The translations under genes and the position numbers were made by a program. From Fructobacillus durionis (GTDB lineage: Bacteria > Bacillota > Bacilli > Lactobacillales > Lactobacillaceae): DNA of 64,000 nt. Below, one piece after another: positions 37,622-46,233 of this stretch. Every line of letters begins with the position of its first letter. Positions within the stretch are counted from its first letter, which is position 1. The notes under the pieces are model-generated. The model searched no databases. It had not been told where the DNA came from and saw only the letters and a list, made by a program, of their open reading frames with translations. Location of the stretch: assembly GCF_900112405.1 (NCBI RefSeq), contig NZ_FOLI01000003.1, positions 50,279 through 114,278 of the forward strand. Direction: 5' to 3'.

Positions 37622-38941
37622 ATGGAAAAAGAAGAATTAAACCGGGGGTTCGGTCTCTGGTCCTCACTCGCGTTAGTAATTGGGACCATTATTGGCTCCG
37701 GAATTTTCTTTAAGCAAGGATCAGTGTTACAAACGGCTGGTTCAACATCCTCGGCCTTACTTGCTTGGTTGGCCGGTGGAATTTTGACTTTGACAGCGGG
37801 AATGACTGTTGCTGAAGTTGGGTCACAAATGGCCGAAACAGGTGGTATCTACATCTACCTGACAAAGCTTTATGGAAAGACGGTTGGTTACTTGGCCGGC
37901 TGGATGCAGGTTATCTTCTATGGACCTGCCATGATGGGGGCTATCTCAGCTTACCTTGGTTTGCTTTGTGCCTCATTGTTTGGAATTGATAAGATGTGGT
38001 CAGTACCAATGGGAATGGTTGGATTAGGCTTCATTGGCTTGATTAACTCATTGCCAAACAAGAACTCAGCATCCTTCCAGGTTTTGACGACGACCATTAA
38101 GTTGGTGCCAATCGTCGCTTTGATTATCTACGGTTTGTTCTTCGGTAAGGAAGACGCTTTGACGCAAACTGTATCAACTGCCATGCAAACAAGTGGTGGT
38201 GGCTTCGGCGTTGCGGTTTTGTCAACACTCTTTGCCTACGATGGCTGGGTAACGTTGGCGAACATCTCTGGTGAAATCCGTAACCCACAAAAGACGATGC
38301 CAAAGGCGATTGTTTATGGGATTTTGATTGTTATTGTGGCCTTTGTTGGTGTGTCATACGGTACTTACCGTGCTTTGCCAGCCGACAAGATTGTGTCACT
38401 TGGTTCATCAGCTACTGTTCACGTTGCTGAACAAGCCTTTGGGCTCTGGGGTGGCCGTATTCTTTCGGTTGCTATCTTGATTTCATTGCTTGGTACTTTG
38501 AACGGTAAAGTCGTATCCTTCCCCCGTGTGCTCTTTGCCATGGCTCGTAAGGGTGACTTCCCATTCGCGAAGACTTTTGCAAAGTTGAATGCAAAGTCAA
38601 AGACACCAAACAACGCTATCTGGTTCTTGATTTTGATTGGTTATGCCATGATGTGGTTGACTGATCCAAACCAATTGACTGACTACGCTGTTTTCATTAC
38701 TTTCTTGTTTTATATTTTGGCATTTATCGGCGCCTTCAAGCTTCGTAAGGAAGACCCAGAAGGAAAACACCGTGACTTCTCAATGCCTTTCTACCCAGTG
38801 ATTCCAATCATTGCTATCCTTGGTTCAATCTATGTTGAAGTATCAGAATTAACCAACGATTTGCATGGAGTGTTGGTTTCCGTTATAATTGTATTATTGG
38901 GTTGGCCAGCATATTACTGGTTGAATAAGAAAAATAGATAA
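37622..38941 (+). CDS. APC family amino acid permease
   Basis: A 439-aa, ~12-segment permease. The first-helix unwound motif IGTIIGSGIFF (residues ~20-30) binds the amino acid backbone in this superfamily. The sequence fits the LAT/serine-threonine exchanger branch (YveA/SteT-like) better than the proline/aromatic branch, but the substrate is not determinable here. AAAAAGGAGG precedes the ATG. It may be regulated through the inverted repeats upstream. The next gene's promoter is inside its 3' end. Confidence 0.85.
   Translation: MEKEELNRGFGLWSSLALVIGTIIGSGIFFKQGSVLQTAGSTSSALLAWLAGGILTLTAGMTVAEVGSQMAETGGIYIYLTKLYGKTVGYLAGWMQVIFYGPAMMGAISAYLGLLCASLFGIDKMWSVPMGMVGLGFIGLINSLPNKNSASFQVLTTTIKLVPIVALIIYGLFFGKEDALTQTVSTAMQTSGGGFGVAVLSTLFAYDGWVTLANISGEIRNPQKTMPKAIVYGILIVIVAFVGVSYGTYRALPADKIVSLGSSATVHVAEQAFGLWGGRILSVAILISLLGTLNGKVVSFPRVLFAMARKGDFPFAKTFAKLNAKSKTPNNAIWFLILIGYAMMWLTDPNQLTDYAVFITFLFYILAFIGAFKLRKEDPEGKHRDFSMPFYPVIPIIAILGSIYVEVSELTNDLHGVLVSVIIVLLGWPAYYWLNKKNR
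38861..38889 (+). promoter_or_regulatory. Promoter of the Apf-like gene, inside the permease 3' end
   Basis: TTGCAT (38861-38866), 17 bp, TATAAT (38884-38889). It predicts a transcript start near 38896 and a ~185-nt untranslated leader. Confidence 0.75.
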
Positions 38942-39079
38942 AGAACACCACACAAGCACCCGCTACTCGCGGTTGTTGAACGGATATACAACGGAGGTTT
39001 GATTACTTTATTCCTTGGTTAAACGGGTGAGATTCCGAGTTTAATCTTCAGATAATATTTATCAGGGATACTGTAAGAC
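38942..39079 (+). promoter_or_regulatory. Structured leader of the Apf-like gene, class unknown
   Basis: A non-coding stretch with small hairpins: CCGC/GCGG, GTTGT/ACAAC, and later purine-rich blocks ACGGAGGTT and AAACGGGTGAGATTCC. The latter vaguely recall c-di-AMP (ydaO/yuaA) riboswitch blocks, and that class often sits before wall hydrolases. The 3' consensus of that class is not convincing, so identity is open. Confidence 0.35.
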
Positions 39080-39724
39080 ATGATGTTTAATAAAATTTTA
39101 CTTACAAGTATTGCGGTTGCCGGTCTTGCATTGACAGCTGTCAACCAACAATTTAATAGTTCTAAATCCACGACCGACCAAGCCGTTAAGGTATCTGGCT
39201 CTGTCAATGGTAAGACAGTTAAAACTGCTGTTTCATCATTGGATAACATTAAGAGCTTAGAAACTACGGCAGCCGGTCAAGAAGTAGCTGCTGATACTGA
39301 TACATCTTCCCAAGATACATCAGATCAGACGACAGATACTTCCAGCCAAGCAGCAGCTGATACGTCTTCTGCGTCATCAAGCCAAGCTACTACGACTGCG
39401 GTAAGCACCCAATCAAGCACTACAACGACTTCAACGGCAGCACCTGCCGCCGCTACTACGACTGCAACGTCAACTTCTTCTGATGCTTCCGGTGATATTA
39501 ACTGGTTGATCCAACGTGAATCTGGCGGAAATGTTAATGCTTCAAACGGTTCCTTCTACGGAATCGGACAGTTGTCTCCATCAGCATATGCAACTTATGC
39601 TCCTGGTCAAGACTACCATGGTAACTACGCTGTTCAATTGCAGGCAATGCAAGGTTATATTGCAGGCCGCTATGGTTCAGTTGCAAATGCCATTGCACAT
39701 TTCCAATCAAACGGTTGGTACTAA
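39080..39724 (+). CDS. Secreted Apf-like wall protein with C-terminal lysozyme-like domain
   Basis: A 214-aa protein. Residues 1-22 form a signal peptide (basic start then a hydrophobic stretch), followed by a Ser/Thr/Ala/Asp-rich linker of ~100 residues. A C-terminal domain (~143-214) has WLIQRESGGNVNASNGSFYG, the Glu-containing start of aggregation-promoting-factor/transglycosylase-like domains, and ends HFQSNGWY. It should act on or bind peptidoglycan outside the cell. ATG at 39080 or 39083 is possible. It is transcribed alone from the promoter above and ends at a strong terminator. Confidence 0.85.
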   Translation: MMFNKILLTSIAVAGLALTAVNQQFNSSKSTTDQAVKVSGSVNGKTVKTAVSSLDNIKSLETTAAGQEVAADTDTSSQDTSDQTTDTSSQAAADTSSASSSQATTTAVSTQSSTTTTSTAAPAAATTTATSTSSDASGDINWLIQRESGGNVNASNGSFYGIGQLSPSAYATYAPGQDYHGNYAVQLQAMQGYIAGRYGSVANAIAHFQSNGWY

Positions 39725-39744
39725 TCCAAAGGTTTGAATGATTT

Positions 39745-39773
39745 AAAAGACCCCTTTCGGGGGTCTTTTTTTG
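39745..39773 (+). terminator. Terminator after the Apf-like gene
   Basis: A 10-bp stem AAAAGACCCC/GGGGTCTTTT with a short loop followed by Ts. Confidence 0.92.
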
Positions 39774-39832
39774 TTCCAGAAGAAGCCTGTTTTCGTGTAT
39801 AATAGGGCTTAAATCATAAAGTGAGTAGAAAA

Positions 39833-40384
39833 ATGGTCTTGAACTTCTTAAAACCCACATACTGTGTACAATCTGTTTACGATTTATCAGTTGATGAATT
39901 AAAAAAACACCATATCAAAGCTGTGTTGACCGATTTGGATAACACACTTTTAGCCTGGAATAATCCAAAGGGTACACCAGAATTGCACGAGTGGCTGAAG
40001 GAAACAAAGGCCGCGGGTATTGACGTGATTGTGGTGTCAAACAACACCTGGGACCGTGTCAAGAAGGCAGTGGGCGATTTAGACGTTGATTACACGGCTT
40101 GGTCATTAAAGCCAATGCCCCGCGGTATCTTGAAGGTGATGCATGAACGTGGCCTAAAGAAGGATGAAGTTCTGATGGTTGGTGATCAAATGTTGACCGA
40201 CGTTTGGGCTTCTCACTTAGCCGGTGTAAAATCGGTGTTGGTGGAACGTTTAATTGAGTCTGATATGTGGCAAACATGGGTCAACCGTTTTATTGAAAAT
40301 CAGGCCAAAAAAATTATCTATAGAAAAAAGGGCCTCGTTTTTTATGATTCATTAACGAAGGCTGTTGAAGCAAAGAAAGATTAA
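39833..40384 (+). CDS. yqeG: YqeG family HAD phosphatase
   Basis: A 183-aa HAD subclass IIIA phosphatase. LTDLDNTLLAW carries the two catalytic Asp residues, VVSNN is motif II, and MVGDQMLTDVW is motif III/IV. Substrate unknown. It heads the conserved yqeG-yqeH-yhbY-yqeK ribosome-linked cluster. The ATG at 39833 aligns with YqeG starts and lies after AGTGAG; a GTG at 39821 would add four residues. A TATAAT -10 box is at 39798-39803. Confidence 0.92.
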   Translation: MVLNFLKPTYCVQSVYDLSVDELKKHHIKAVLTDLDNTLLAWNNPKGTPELHEWLKETKAAGIDVIVVSNNTWDRVKKAVGDLDVDYTAWSLKPMPRGILKVMHERGLKKDEVLMVGDQMLTDVWASHLAGVKSVLVERLIESDMWQTWVNRFIENQAKKIIYRKKGLVFYDSLTKAVEAKKD

Positions 40385-40391
40385 GGTCTTC

Positions 40392-41558
40392 ATGGAAGAA
40401 GAAAAGAAGCAAGTTATCGCAACAAAAGAAGAAGTAGAAGAAGCCTTGCAAGAGGGGCTCTACTGTATTGGTTGTGGTGCTTTAATGCAGGTAAAAGATA
40501 AAGAAGAAGCCGGTTACCTTCCAATGTCTGCTTTACAGAAGCAGTTGGAATCAGAACAATTGCTCTGCCAGCGTTGTTTCCGATTGCGTCACTATAATGA
40601 AATTCAACCGGTTTCACTAACTGATGATGATTTCATCAAGCTCTTGCACCAAGTTTCAGAAGCAAAAGCATTGATTGTTTACGTTTTGGACCTGTTTGAT
40701 TTCTCAGGGTCAACGATTCCAGGACTGCCACGTTTCGTTGGTACCGATAACCCAATCTACGTGGTTGGTAACAAGGTCGACCTCCTACCAAAGTCTTTGA
40801 AAGATCATAAGATTAAAGACTGGGTTCGTGGTCAACTGAAAGAGCAGGGGATTAAGCCAGTCGATGTCGATTTAACCTCAGCGGCTCATCCTGCTAACTT
40901 GGACATGATTTTGGAGAAAATCGATGACTTGCGGGCAGGCCGGGACGTTTACGTTGTTGGTACAACAAACGTTGGAAAGTCCACGTTGATCAACCAAATC
41001 ATTAAGTCTAAGACAGGGGTTCAGGAGTTGATTACCACTTCTCGTTTCCCTGGAACGACTTTGGACCAGATTGCCATTCCCTTGGATGATGGCCATTCCT
41101 TGATTGATACGCCGGGAATTATTAAAGCGGACCAATACGCACACCAAGTTTCTGATAAGGACTTGAAGTACGTTTTGCCAAAGAATGAGATTAAGGCCCG
41201 TACTTACCAGTTGAACGATGAGCAGACGATTTTTATCGGTGGGCTTGCTCGTTTTGACTTGGTATCCGGCTTGAAGGATTCTAAGACATCCGCAACATTT
41301 TACTTTGAAAATAATTTGAATTTGCACCGAACTAAGATGGTAGGCGCAGACGACTTTTATGAAAAACATCAGGGTGGCCTTTTGGCACCCGTACCAAAGA
41401 ATACAGAAGCTGGCCTAGTTGGTCATGAATTCAGAACGAAGACAACGGCCGATTTGGTCTTTGCTGGTCTTGGCTTCATTACCATCCCAGCGGGTGTGAC
41501 CGTTAAGGCTTATGCTCCAGCGGCAGTTTCAGTGTTCTTAAGAAAGGCAATGATTTAA
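40392..41558 (+). CDS. yqeH: Circularly permuted GTPase YqeH
   Basis: A 388-aa GTPase required for 30S ribosome assembly. An N-terminal treble-clef zinc finger (CIGC and CQRC) precedes a permuted G domain: NKVD (G4) comes before GTTNVGKST (G1) and DTPG (G3), the hallmark of YqeH/YlqF/RsgA. A C-terminal RNA-binding region follows. The ATG at 40392 has AAGG at suitable spacing. Its stop overlaps the next start (TAATG). Confidence 0.96.
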   Translation: MEEEKKQVIATKEEVEEALQEGLYCIGCGALMQVKDKEEAGYLPMSALQKQLESEQLLCQRCFRLRHYNEIQPVSLTDDDFIKLLHQVSEAKALIVYVLDLFDFSGSTIPGLPRFVGTDNPIYVVGNKVDLLPKSLKDHKIKDWVRGQLKEQGIKPVDVDLTSAAHPANLDMILEKIDDLRAGRDVYVVGTTNVGKSTLINQIIKSKTGVQELITTSRFPGTTLDQIAIPLDDGHSLIDTPGIIKADQYAHQVSDKDLKYVLPKNEIKARTYQLNDEQTIFIGGLARFDLVSGLKDSKTSATFYFENNLNLHRTKMVGADDFYEKHQGGLLAPVPKNTEAGLVGHEFRTKTTADLVFAGLGFITIPAGVTVKAYAPAAVSVFLRKAMI

Positions 41559-41872
41559 TGCAATTAACTGGAAAGCAAAAGCGCTACTTGCGTTCACAAG
41601 CAAACAAGATGACACCGGTCTTTTCAATTGGGAAGGCGGGTCTTTCAGAGGACTGGCTTTTAGAAGTTGAAAAGGCTTTGGCCAAGCGTGAGTTGATGAA
41701 GGTCAACCTCCAACAGGGTGCTGAAGTATCAGCCAAAGAACTGGCTGCCTTCATTGAAGATAACTCATCAATTACCGTTGCACAGGTAATTGGAAAGACA
41801 GTTCTTTTGTACCAAGAAGCAAAGGAAGCGAAGTACATGAAGTACTCACTTGAAGTAAGCAAATTAGCTTAA
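41558..41872 (+). CDS. yhbY: CRM/YhbY-type RNA-binding protein
   Basis: A 104-aa single CRM domain with the IGKAGLSEDWL segment (the GKxG loop) and an LTGKQKRYLRSQA start. It binds pre-50S ribosomes in other bacteria. It overlaps yqeH by one base and ends 12 bp before yqeK. Confidence 0.95.
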   Translation: MQLTGKQKRYLRSQANKMTPVFSIGKAGLSEDWLLEVEKALAKRELMKVNLQQGAEVSAKELAAFIEDNSSITVAQVIGKTVLLYQEAKEAKYMKYSLEVSKLA

Positions 41873-41884
41873 GGAGTGATGAAC

Positions 41885-42475
41885 ATGGCAGCGGTGAATG
41901 AAAAAGAACTAGCAGCATTATCAAAGCGGGTGGGCAAGAATTTGTCCAAGCATCGTTTTGAGCACTGCTTACGAGTTTCAGACTATGCAGTCAAGTTAGC
42001 CAAGCAAAATGGGGTCGATGTTAACCAGGCGGCAGTTGCCGGATTGGTTCACGACTATGCCAAGGAAGTGTCAAAGAAGGACTTCTTAAAGAAGATTGAT
42101 AAGTCCGGTTTGAATCCTGATTTGAAAAACTGGGGCAACGCCGTTTGGCACGGTGTTGTTGGTGCTGAATTTATTAAAGACGATTTGGGCATTGATGACC
42201 CAGCCATTTTGCAGGCTGTGCGTTTGCACACAACAGGTGGTACACACAAGGAAATGACGGGCTTGGATAAGGTGGTCTTTATGGCCGATTACCTTGAAGA
42301 AGGCCGTGACTTTCCTGGTGTGGAAGAGGCCCGTCAAATTACGGACAAGTCCTTGGACCAGGGCGTCTTCTACCAGTTGGCACACACACTATCATTTTTA
42401 GCAGGAAAAGAAAAAGTGATTTATCCCAAGACATTTGAGGCCTATAACGACTGGGCGATGTACTTGAAGGATTAA
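41885..42475 (+). CDS. yqeK: HD-domain hydrolase YqeK
   Basis: A 196-aa HD protein. HRFEHCLRV gives the first His, LVHDYAKE the HD pair, and HGVVGAE and LHTTGG later metal ligands. Family members hydrolyse symmetric Ap4A. The ATG at 41885 is eight bp after AAGGAG; ATG 41879 and GTG 41876 are too close to it. In most Firmicutes nadD lies between yhbY and yqeK; here only 12 bp separate them, so nadD is absent from this position. Confidence 0.92.
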   Translation: MAAVNEKELAALSKRVGKNLSKHRFEHCLRVSDYAVKLAKQNGVDVNQAAVAGLVHDYAKEVSKKDFLKKIDKSGLNPDLKNWGNAVWHGVVGAEFIKDDLGIDDPAILQAVRLHTTGGTHKEMTGLDKVVFMADYLEEGRDFPGVEEARQITDKSLDQGVFYQLAHTLSFLAGKEKVIYPKTFEAYNDWAMYLKD

Positions 42476-42486
42476 GAGGAGAATTT

Positions 42487-42852
42487 ATGGTTGAACAAAC
42501 AAACACAGCACTGTTGAAGACGGTGTTGAATGCCATTGATAACAAGCGTGGAGAAAACGTCTCTGCCTTGGATATGCAGGGCGTATCCCTTTTGGCTGAT
42601 TACTTTGTTTTGGCATCAGCAGGCTCAACTCGACAGGTTCAAGCCATTGCCAACGAAGTAAAGGAAGATGTTGTGAAGGCTGGTTTTGAAATCGGTCATA
42701 TCGAAGGTTTGGATCAGGCACACTGGGTTGTTTTGGACCTTGGTGATGTGATTGTTCACATCTTCGATGAAGAGTCCCGTGACTTTTACCACCTCGATAA
42801 GCTCTGGTTTGATGCCAAGTCATTGGATGTTGAATCGTTCTTAAACGAATAA
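42487..42852 (+). CDS. rsfS: Ribosomal silencing factor RsfS
   Basis: A 121-aa protein with LADYFVLASAGSTRQVQAIA and WVVLDLGDVIVHIF, the core of RsfS. It binds L14 and blocks 30S-50S joining under starvation. AGAGGAG precedes the ATG. A hairpin stands between its stop and the next gene. Confidence 0.96.
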   Translation: MVEQTNTALLKTVLNAIDNKRGENVSALDMQGVSLLADYFVLASAGSTRQVQAIANEVKEDVVKAGFEIGHIEGLDQAHWVVLDLGDVIVHIFDEESRDFYHLDKLWFDAKSLDVESFLNE

Positions 42853-42857
42853 ATGCA

Positions 42858-42896
42858 ATGGGGCCATTTGGAATGTAATTTCCAGGTGGCCCTTTC
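42858..42896 (+). terminator. Intercistronic hairpin after rsfS
   Basis: GGGCCA/TGGCCC (42861-42866 with 42887-42892) with inner TGGAA/TTCCA, then CTTTCT. It is a partial terminator or processing site, since the T tract is weak. Confidence 0.55.
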
Positions 42897-42915
42897 TATG
42901 GAAAGGAAGGTCAGC

Positions 42916-43674
42916 ATGGCCGAAGAAGAACAACCTTATCAAACATTTGCTTCACTCTACGATGAGCTTTTTGATGGTGAACTCTACCTCGACTGGGCTG
43001 ACTTTGTAAAAGCAAACATTCCAGCTGGAAAAGTCTTAGACCTCGGTGGTGGAGCCGGCCGTTTAGCCGTTTTGTTGGCCAAGGATGGCTACCAGGTGGA
43101 TTTGTTAGACCTTTCAGGAGCGATGCTCTCACTGGCTCAGGAACATGCACAGGAAGAAGACGTTGACCTGCGATTGCTGCAGGCTGATATTCGGGACTTC
43201 TCGGACTGGGAAGAACGCTATCCAGCCATTGTTTCCTTTGCTGATACCTTGAACTATCTACCGGGGCCAGCGGATTTTGAAGCCGGTTTGCGTCAAGCCT
43301 TTGAACATTTGGAAGATGGCGGAACTTTTCTCTTTGATGTAATTACGCCAAAGATGGTCAATGTTGATTATGATAACTTTTGTTACAATAACGATGAAGA
43401 CCCGGAAAAGATTTTCATGTGGACCTCTTTCTTTGGGGAAGAAGAGAACTCGGTCGATCATGATTTGAAGTTCTTCTTATACGATGAAGATTTGGATGCC
43501 TTTAAGATGGTTCGTGAAGTGCACCATGAACAGACCTATCCACTGGCGGAGTACCTGGCTGTATTGGAACGTGTTGGATTCAAAAACGTTCAAGTTTCAG
43601 CGGACTTTGGCCGTAAGCAAGCAGAGGAAGAAGATACGCGTTGGTTCTTCAGCTGCCAAAAAGGAGAAAAGTGA
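42916..43674 (+). CDS. SAM-dependent methyltransferase (YqeM-like)
   Basis: A 252-aa class I methyltransferase. VLDLGGGAGRLA is motif I (near 42-53), VDLLDLS holds the ribose-binding acid, and ADIRDF follows. The substrate is unknown. The ATG at 42916 follows GGAAGG; the longer frame runs through the hairpin and is unlikely. Its position between rsfS and tmcAL matches YqeM in Bacillus. Its stop overlaps the next ATG (TGATG). Confidence 0.9.
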   Translation: MAEEEQPYQTFASLYDELFDGELYLDWADFVKANIPAGKVLDLGGGAGRLAVLLAKDGYQVDLLDLSGAMLSLAQEHAQEEDVDLRLLQADIRDFSDWEERYPAIVSFADTLNYLPGPADFEAGLRQAFEHLEDGGTFLFDVITPKMVNVDYDNFCYNNDEDPEKIFMWTSFFGEEENSVDHDLKFFLYDEDLDAFKMVREVHHEQTYPLAEYLAVLERVGFKNVQVSADFGRKQAEEEDTRWFFSCQKGEK

Positions 43675-44861
43675 TGAAAGCCGTTGGTATTATTGCTGAA
43701 TATAATCCCTTTCACAATGGGCATTCCTACCATTTGCAGGAAGCCAAGCGTGTAACGGGTGCCGATGTGGCCGTTGTCGTCATGTCTGGAAACTTTGTGC
43801 AGCGCGGTGAACCAGCTATTTTGGACAAGTGGGAGCGAACAAAGTTAGCTTTGCACCATGGGGCTGACGTTGTTGTTGAACTGCCGGTCTTTGACGCGGT
43901 ACAACCGGGGCATCTCTTTGCACAAGGTGCTGTCCGCATTTTGGCAGCTTTGGGTGTGCAAGACCTGGTCTTTGGATCTGAGCATCCGGACGTGGACTTC
44001 ATGACTTTGGCAAAGCAGGCCGAAGAGATTCAATCGGAAGGGAAGTATACCGACCGTACGCAGACATATGCCTCTGCCTATGCAGCCGAATTGGAAGAGA
44101 AGACTGGATTTAAGTTGGAAGATCCCAACGATATCTTGGCTTTCTCATATGCAAAAGCTGTTTTGAACTTAGATGTTGAGATGACACTTCATCCAATCGG
44201 TCGTTTGCAGGCCGCCTATCACGATCAAACGATTGATGAGGACCAAGACATTGCTTCGGCTTCCTCCATTCGTTTGGCTCTTCATAAGGGCAAGTGGGAT
44301 AAGGTGGAAAAGGTTGTGCCGGCCGATACTCTGAAAGCCTTGCAAGAAAAGCCAAATTCTTTGGCGTTCGAGAAACCCTTCTTTGAACTGCTCCGTTACC
44401 GCTTGTTAACCGATACAGTTGGACAGTTGGGACAGGTTTACCAGATGGCCGAGGGTTTGGAATACCGTTTGGCTGGGGTCGCGGCTGCTAAGGAAGCCCC
44501 ACAGTCCTACCAGTCCTTTATTCGGGCCGTGAAGTCCAAGCGCTATACCTTTGCTCGTATGCAGCGGACAATGTTGTATACTTTGTTAAACATTAAGGTT
44601 GACCAAATGCAGGCCGCGATGGCTGATTCCTACATCCGTTTACTCGGCTTTACGGATGAAGGCCAGGCTTACTTATCTGAAGTAAAACGTAAAGCCCGTT
44701 TGCCAATTATTTCCCGTGTTGATCAGGGCTTGGCAAAGGCCAACTTACGTTTGGATTATAAGGCGGGGATGATTTGGCAGCTCTTAGCTAATCAGTCCGC
44801 TAGTCAAGAAGGGCAAGACCTCGCCCGTCGTCCCATTCACTACATCAAGGAAAAGGAGTAA
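43674..44861 (+). CDS. tmcAL: tRNA(Met) cytidine acetate ligase TmcAL
   Basis: A 395-aa nucleotidyltransferase-fold enzyme (YlbM family) that forms N4-acetylcytidine at the wobble base of elongator tRNA-Met from acetate and ATP. GIIAEYNPFHNGHSYHL gives the HxGH signature at the N-terminus. The ATG at 43674 has AAAGGAG upstream and overlaps the previous stop; the ORF could be extended 11 codons but into that gene. Confidence 0.93.
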   Translation: MKAVGIIAEYNPFHNGHSYHLQEAKRVTGADVAVVVMSGNFVQRGEPAILDKWERTKLALHHGADVVVELPVFDAVQPGHLFAQGAVRILAALGVQDLVFGSEHPDVDFMTLAKQAEEIQSEGKYTDRTQTYASAYAAELEEKTGFKLEDPNDILAFSYAKAVLNLDVEMTLHPIGRLQAAYHDQTIDEDQDIASASSIRLALHKGKWDKVEKVVPADTLKALQEKPNSLAFEKPFFELLRYRLLTDTVGQLGQVYQMAEGLEYRLAGVAAAKEAPQSYQSFIRAVKSKRYTFARMQRTMLYTLLNIKVDQMQAAMADSYIRLLGFTDEGQAYLSEVKRKARLPIISRVDQGLAKANLRLDYKAGMIWQLLANQSASQEGQDLARRPIHYIKEKE

Positions 44862-44864
44862 TTC

Positions 44865-45437
44865 ATGAAGTTTCCTAAGCAACAGTTACAAAAGTACCGT
44901 AACGAAGCGTTGAAGTTTGAAGAAACGCTCGATTTAAACGAATTAATCAAAGAACGTTTTTCTGATTTGATTATTTCGGCTAAGCCAATTAAGGTAACGG
45001 GAACCGTTCAGATGGATGATCAGGATGATTATTTGTTAATTGCTTCCTTCCACGCGGATTTGGTTTTGCCATCTTCCCGTTCATTGGAACCAGTTCCTTG
45101 GTCAACGGATATGGCCATTCAAGAAACCTACGTTGAAGACCCTAAGCGGGTTGAAAAATTTGATGAAGATGAACCAGTTTTCCCATTGGTTAACAATGCC
45201 GTTGATTTAGATGCTGCGGTCTTAGATAACATAGTGGCAGCCCTTCCTTCACAGGTACTAACGGAAGAAGAAGCCGCTGGTGCGCCTTTGCCTGAAGGTA
45301 AAGACTGGCAGGTGATTTCTGAAGCCGAGTTCATGCAGGAACACCCTGAAGAAGCAGCGGAGGGGGATGAAGCCGCTGAAAAGGATGCTAAATTAGACCC
45401 TCGCCTTGCAAAATTAGATGAATTTTTTAAAAAATGA
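44865..45437 (+). CDS. YceD family (DUF177) protein
   Basis: A 190-aa protein. The segment IKVTGTVQMDDQDDYLLI and the following LVLPSSRSLEPV match DUF177, a family linked to 23S rRNA processing or accumulation. The usual zinc-knuckle Cys are absent. The C-terminal third is acidic (EEAAEGDEAAEKDAK). In most genomes the gene precedes rpmF (L32); no rpmF follows here. It lies 3 bp after tmcAL with AAAAGGAG. Confidence 0.85.
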   Translation: MKFPKQQLQKYRNEALKFEETLDLNELIKERFSDLIISAKPIKVTGTVQMDDQDDYLLIASFHADLVLPSSRSLEPVPWSTDMAIQETYVEDPKRVEKFDEDEPVFPLVNNAVDLDAAVLDNIVAALPSQVLTEEEAAGAPLPEGKDWQVISEAEFMQEHPEEAAEGDEAAEKDAKLDPRLAKLDEFFKK

Positions 45438-45542
45438 GATTATTGCTTAACCTATGGTAGAATAGGATTAAAATAAATTTCATTTATATATGGTGACTAA
45501 CTGTATATCCGCAGTTAGCATAAAAAGCCAACGGAGAAGATT

Positions 45543-46232
45543 ATGAGTCGTATTTTAATTGTAGAAGATGAAGAAAATTTGGCAAAGTTCGTCAAATTAG
45601 AGTTGGAACACGAAGGTTACCAAGTTGACACGGTTTTAAACGGCCGTGAAGGACTTGATAAGGCTTTGTCTGAAGACTTTGATTTGATTCTTTTAGACTT
45701 GATGTTGCCTGAATTGAACGGGTTCGAAGTGGCCCGTCGCTTACGTGAAGTGAAGAAGACGCCAATCATTATGATGACCGCACGTGATTCAGTCATTGAC
45801 CGTGTTTCTGGTTTGGATTACGGGGCTGATGACTACGTCGTAAAGCCATTTGCCATTGAAGAACTTTTGGCACGTGTCCGTTCATTGATGCGTCGTATTG
45901 ACATTGAGAAGGAACCAGCTTCCTCAGCCTTGAATGTGATCTCATTTAAGAACTTGAAGTTGGAAAAGGAGAACCGCACGGTTCGTCGTGATGATGAAAT
46001 CATCTCGCTAACCAAGCGTGAATACGACCTTTTGTTGATTCTTCTTGAAAACATTGACGTTGTTCAACCTCGTGAAAAGCTATTGAAGAAGGTTTGGGGT
46101 CAGGAAACAAAGATTGAGACAAACGTTGTTGATGTCTACATCCGTTACCTACGTAACAAGTTAGATGATCCTGAATCAAAGACATCTTACATTCAAACAG
46201 TCCGTGGTACGGGCTATGTTATGCGGAGCTGA
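45543..46232 (+). CDS. OmpR-family response regulator (ArlR/LisR-like)
   Basis: A 229-aa regulator: a receiver domain (1-115) with phospho-acceptor Asp52, acidic pocket Glu8-Asp9-Glu10, a Thr79 switch and Lys101, then a winged-helix DNA-binding domain (~130-227) containing VVDVYIRYLRNKLD. The 105 bp before it holds a CTAACTG/CAGTTAG hairpin (45499-45520) and GGAGAAG. It is followed one base later by its kinase, so the pair is an operon. Confidence 0.94.
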   Translation: MSRILIVEDEENLAKFVKLELEHEGYQVDTVLNGREGLDKALSEDFDLILLDLMLPELNGFEVARRLREVKKTPIIMMTARDSVIDRVSGLDYGADDYVVKPFAIEELLARVRSLMRRIDIEKEPASSALNVISFKNLKLEKENRTVRRDDEIISLTKREYDLLLILLENIDVVQPREKLLKKVWGQETKIETNVVDVYIRYLRNKLDDPESKTSYIQTVRGTGYVMRS

Positions 46233-46233
46233 G

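Noticed and set aside
38942..39079. Firm call of a c-di-AMP riboswitch
   Set aside because: Only two loosely similar purine blocks are seen; the conserved 3' part of the class is not convincing, so it is kept as an unknown structured leader.
45490..45546. 18-aa ORF ending on the start codon of the response regulator
   Set aside because: No ribosome site, no distinctive residue run, and no terminator; it looks like chance.
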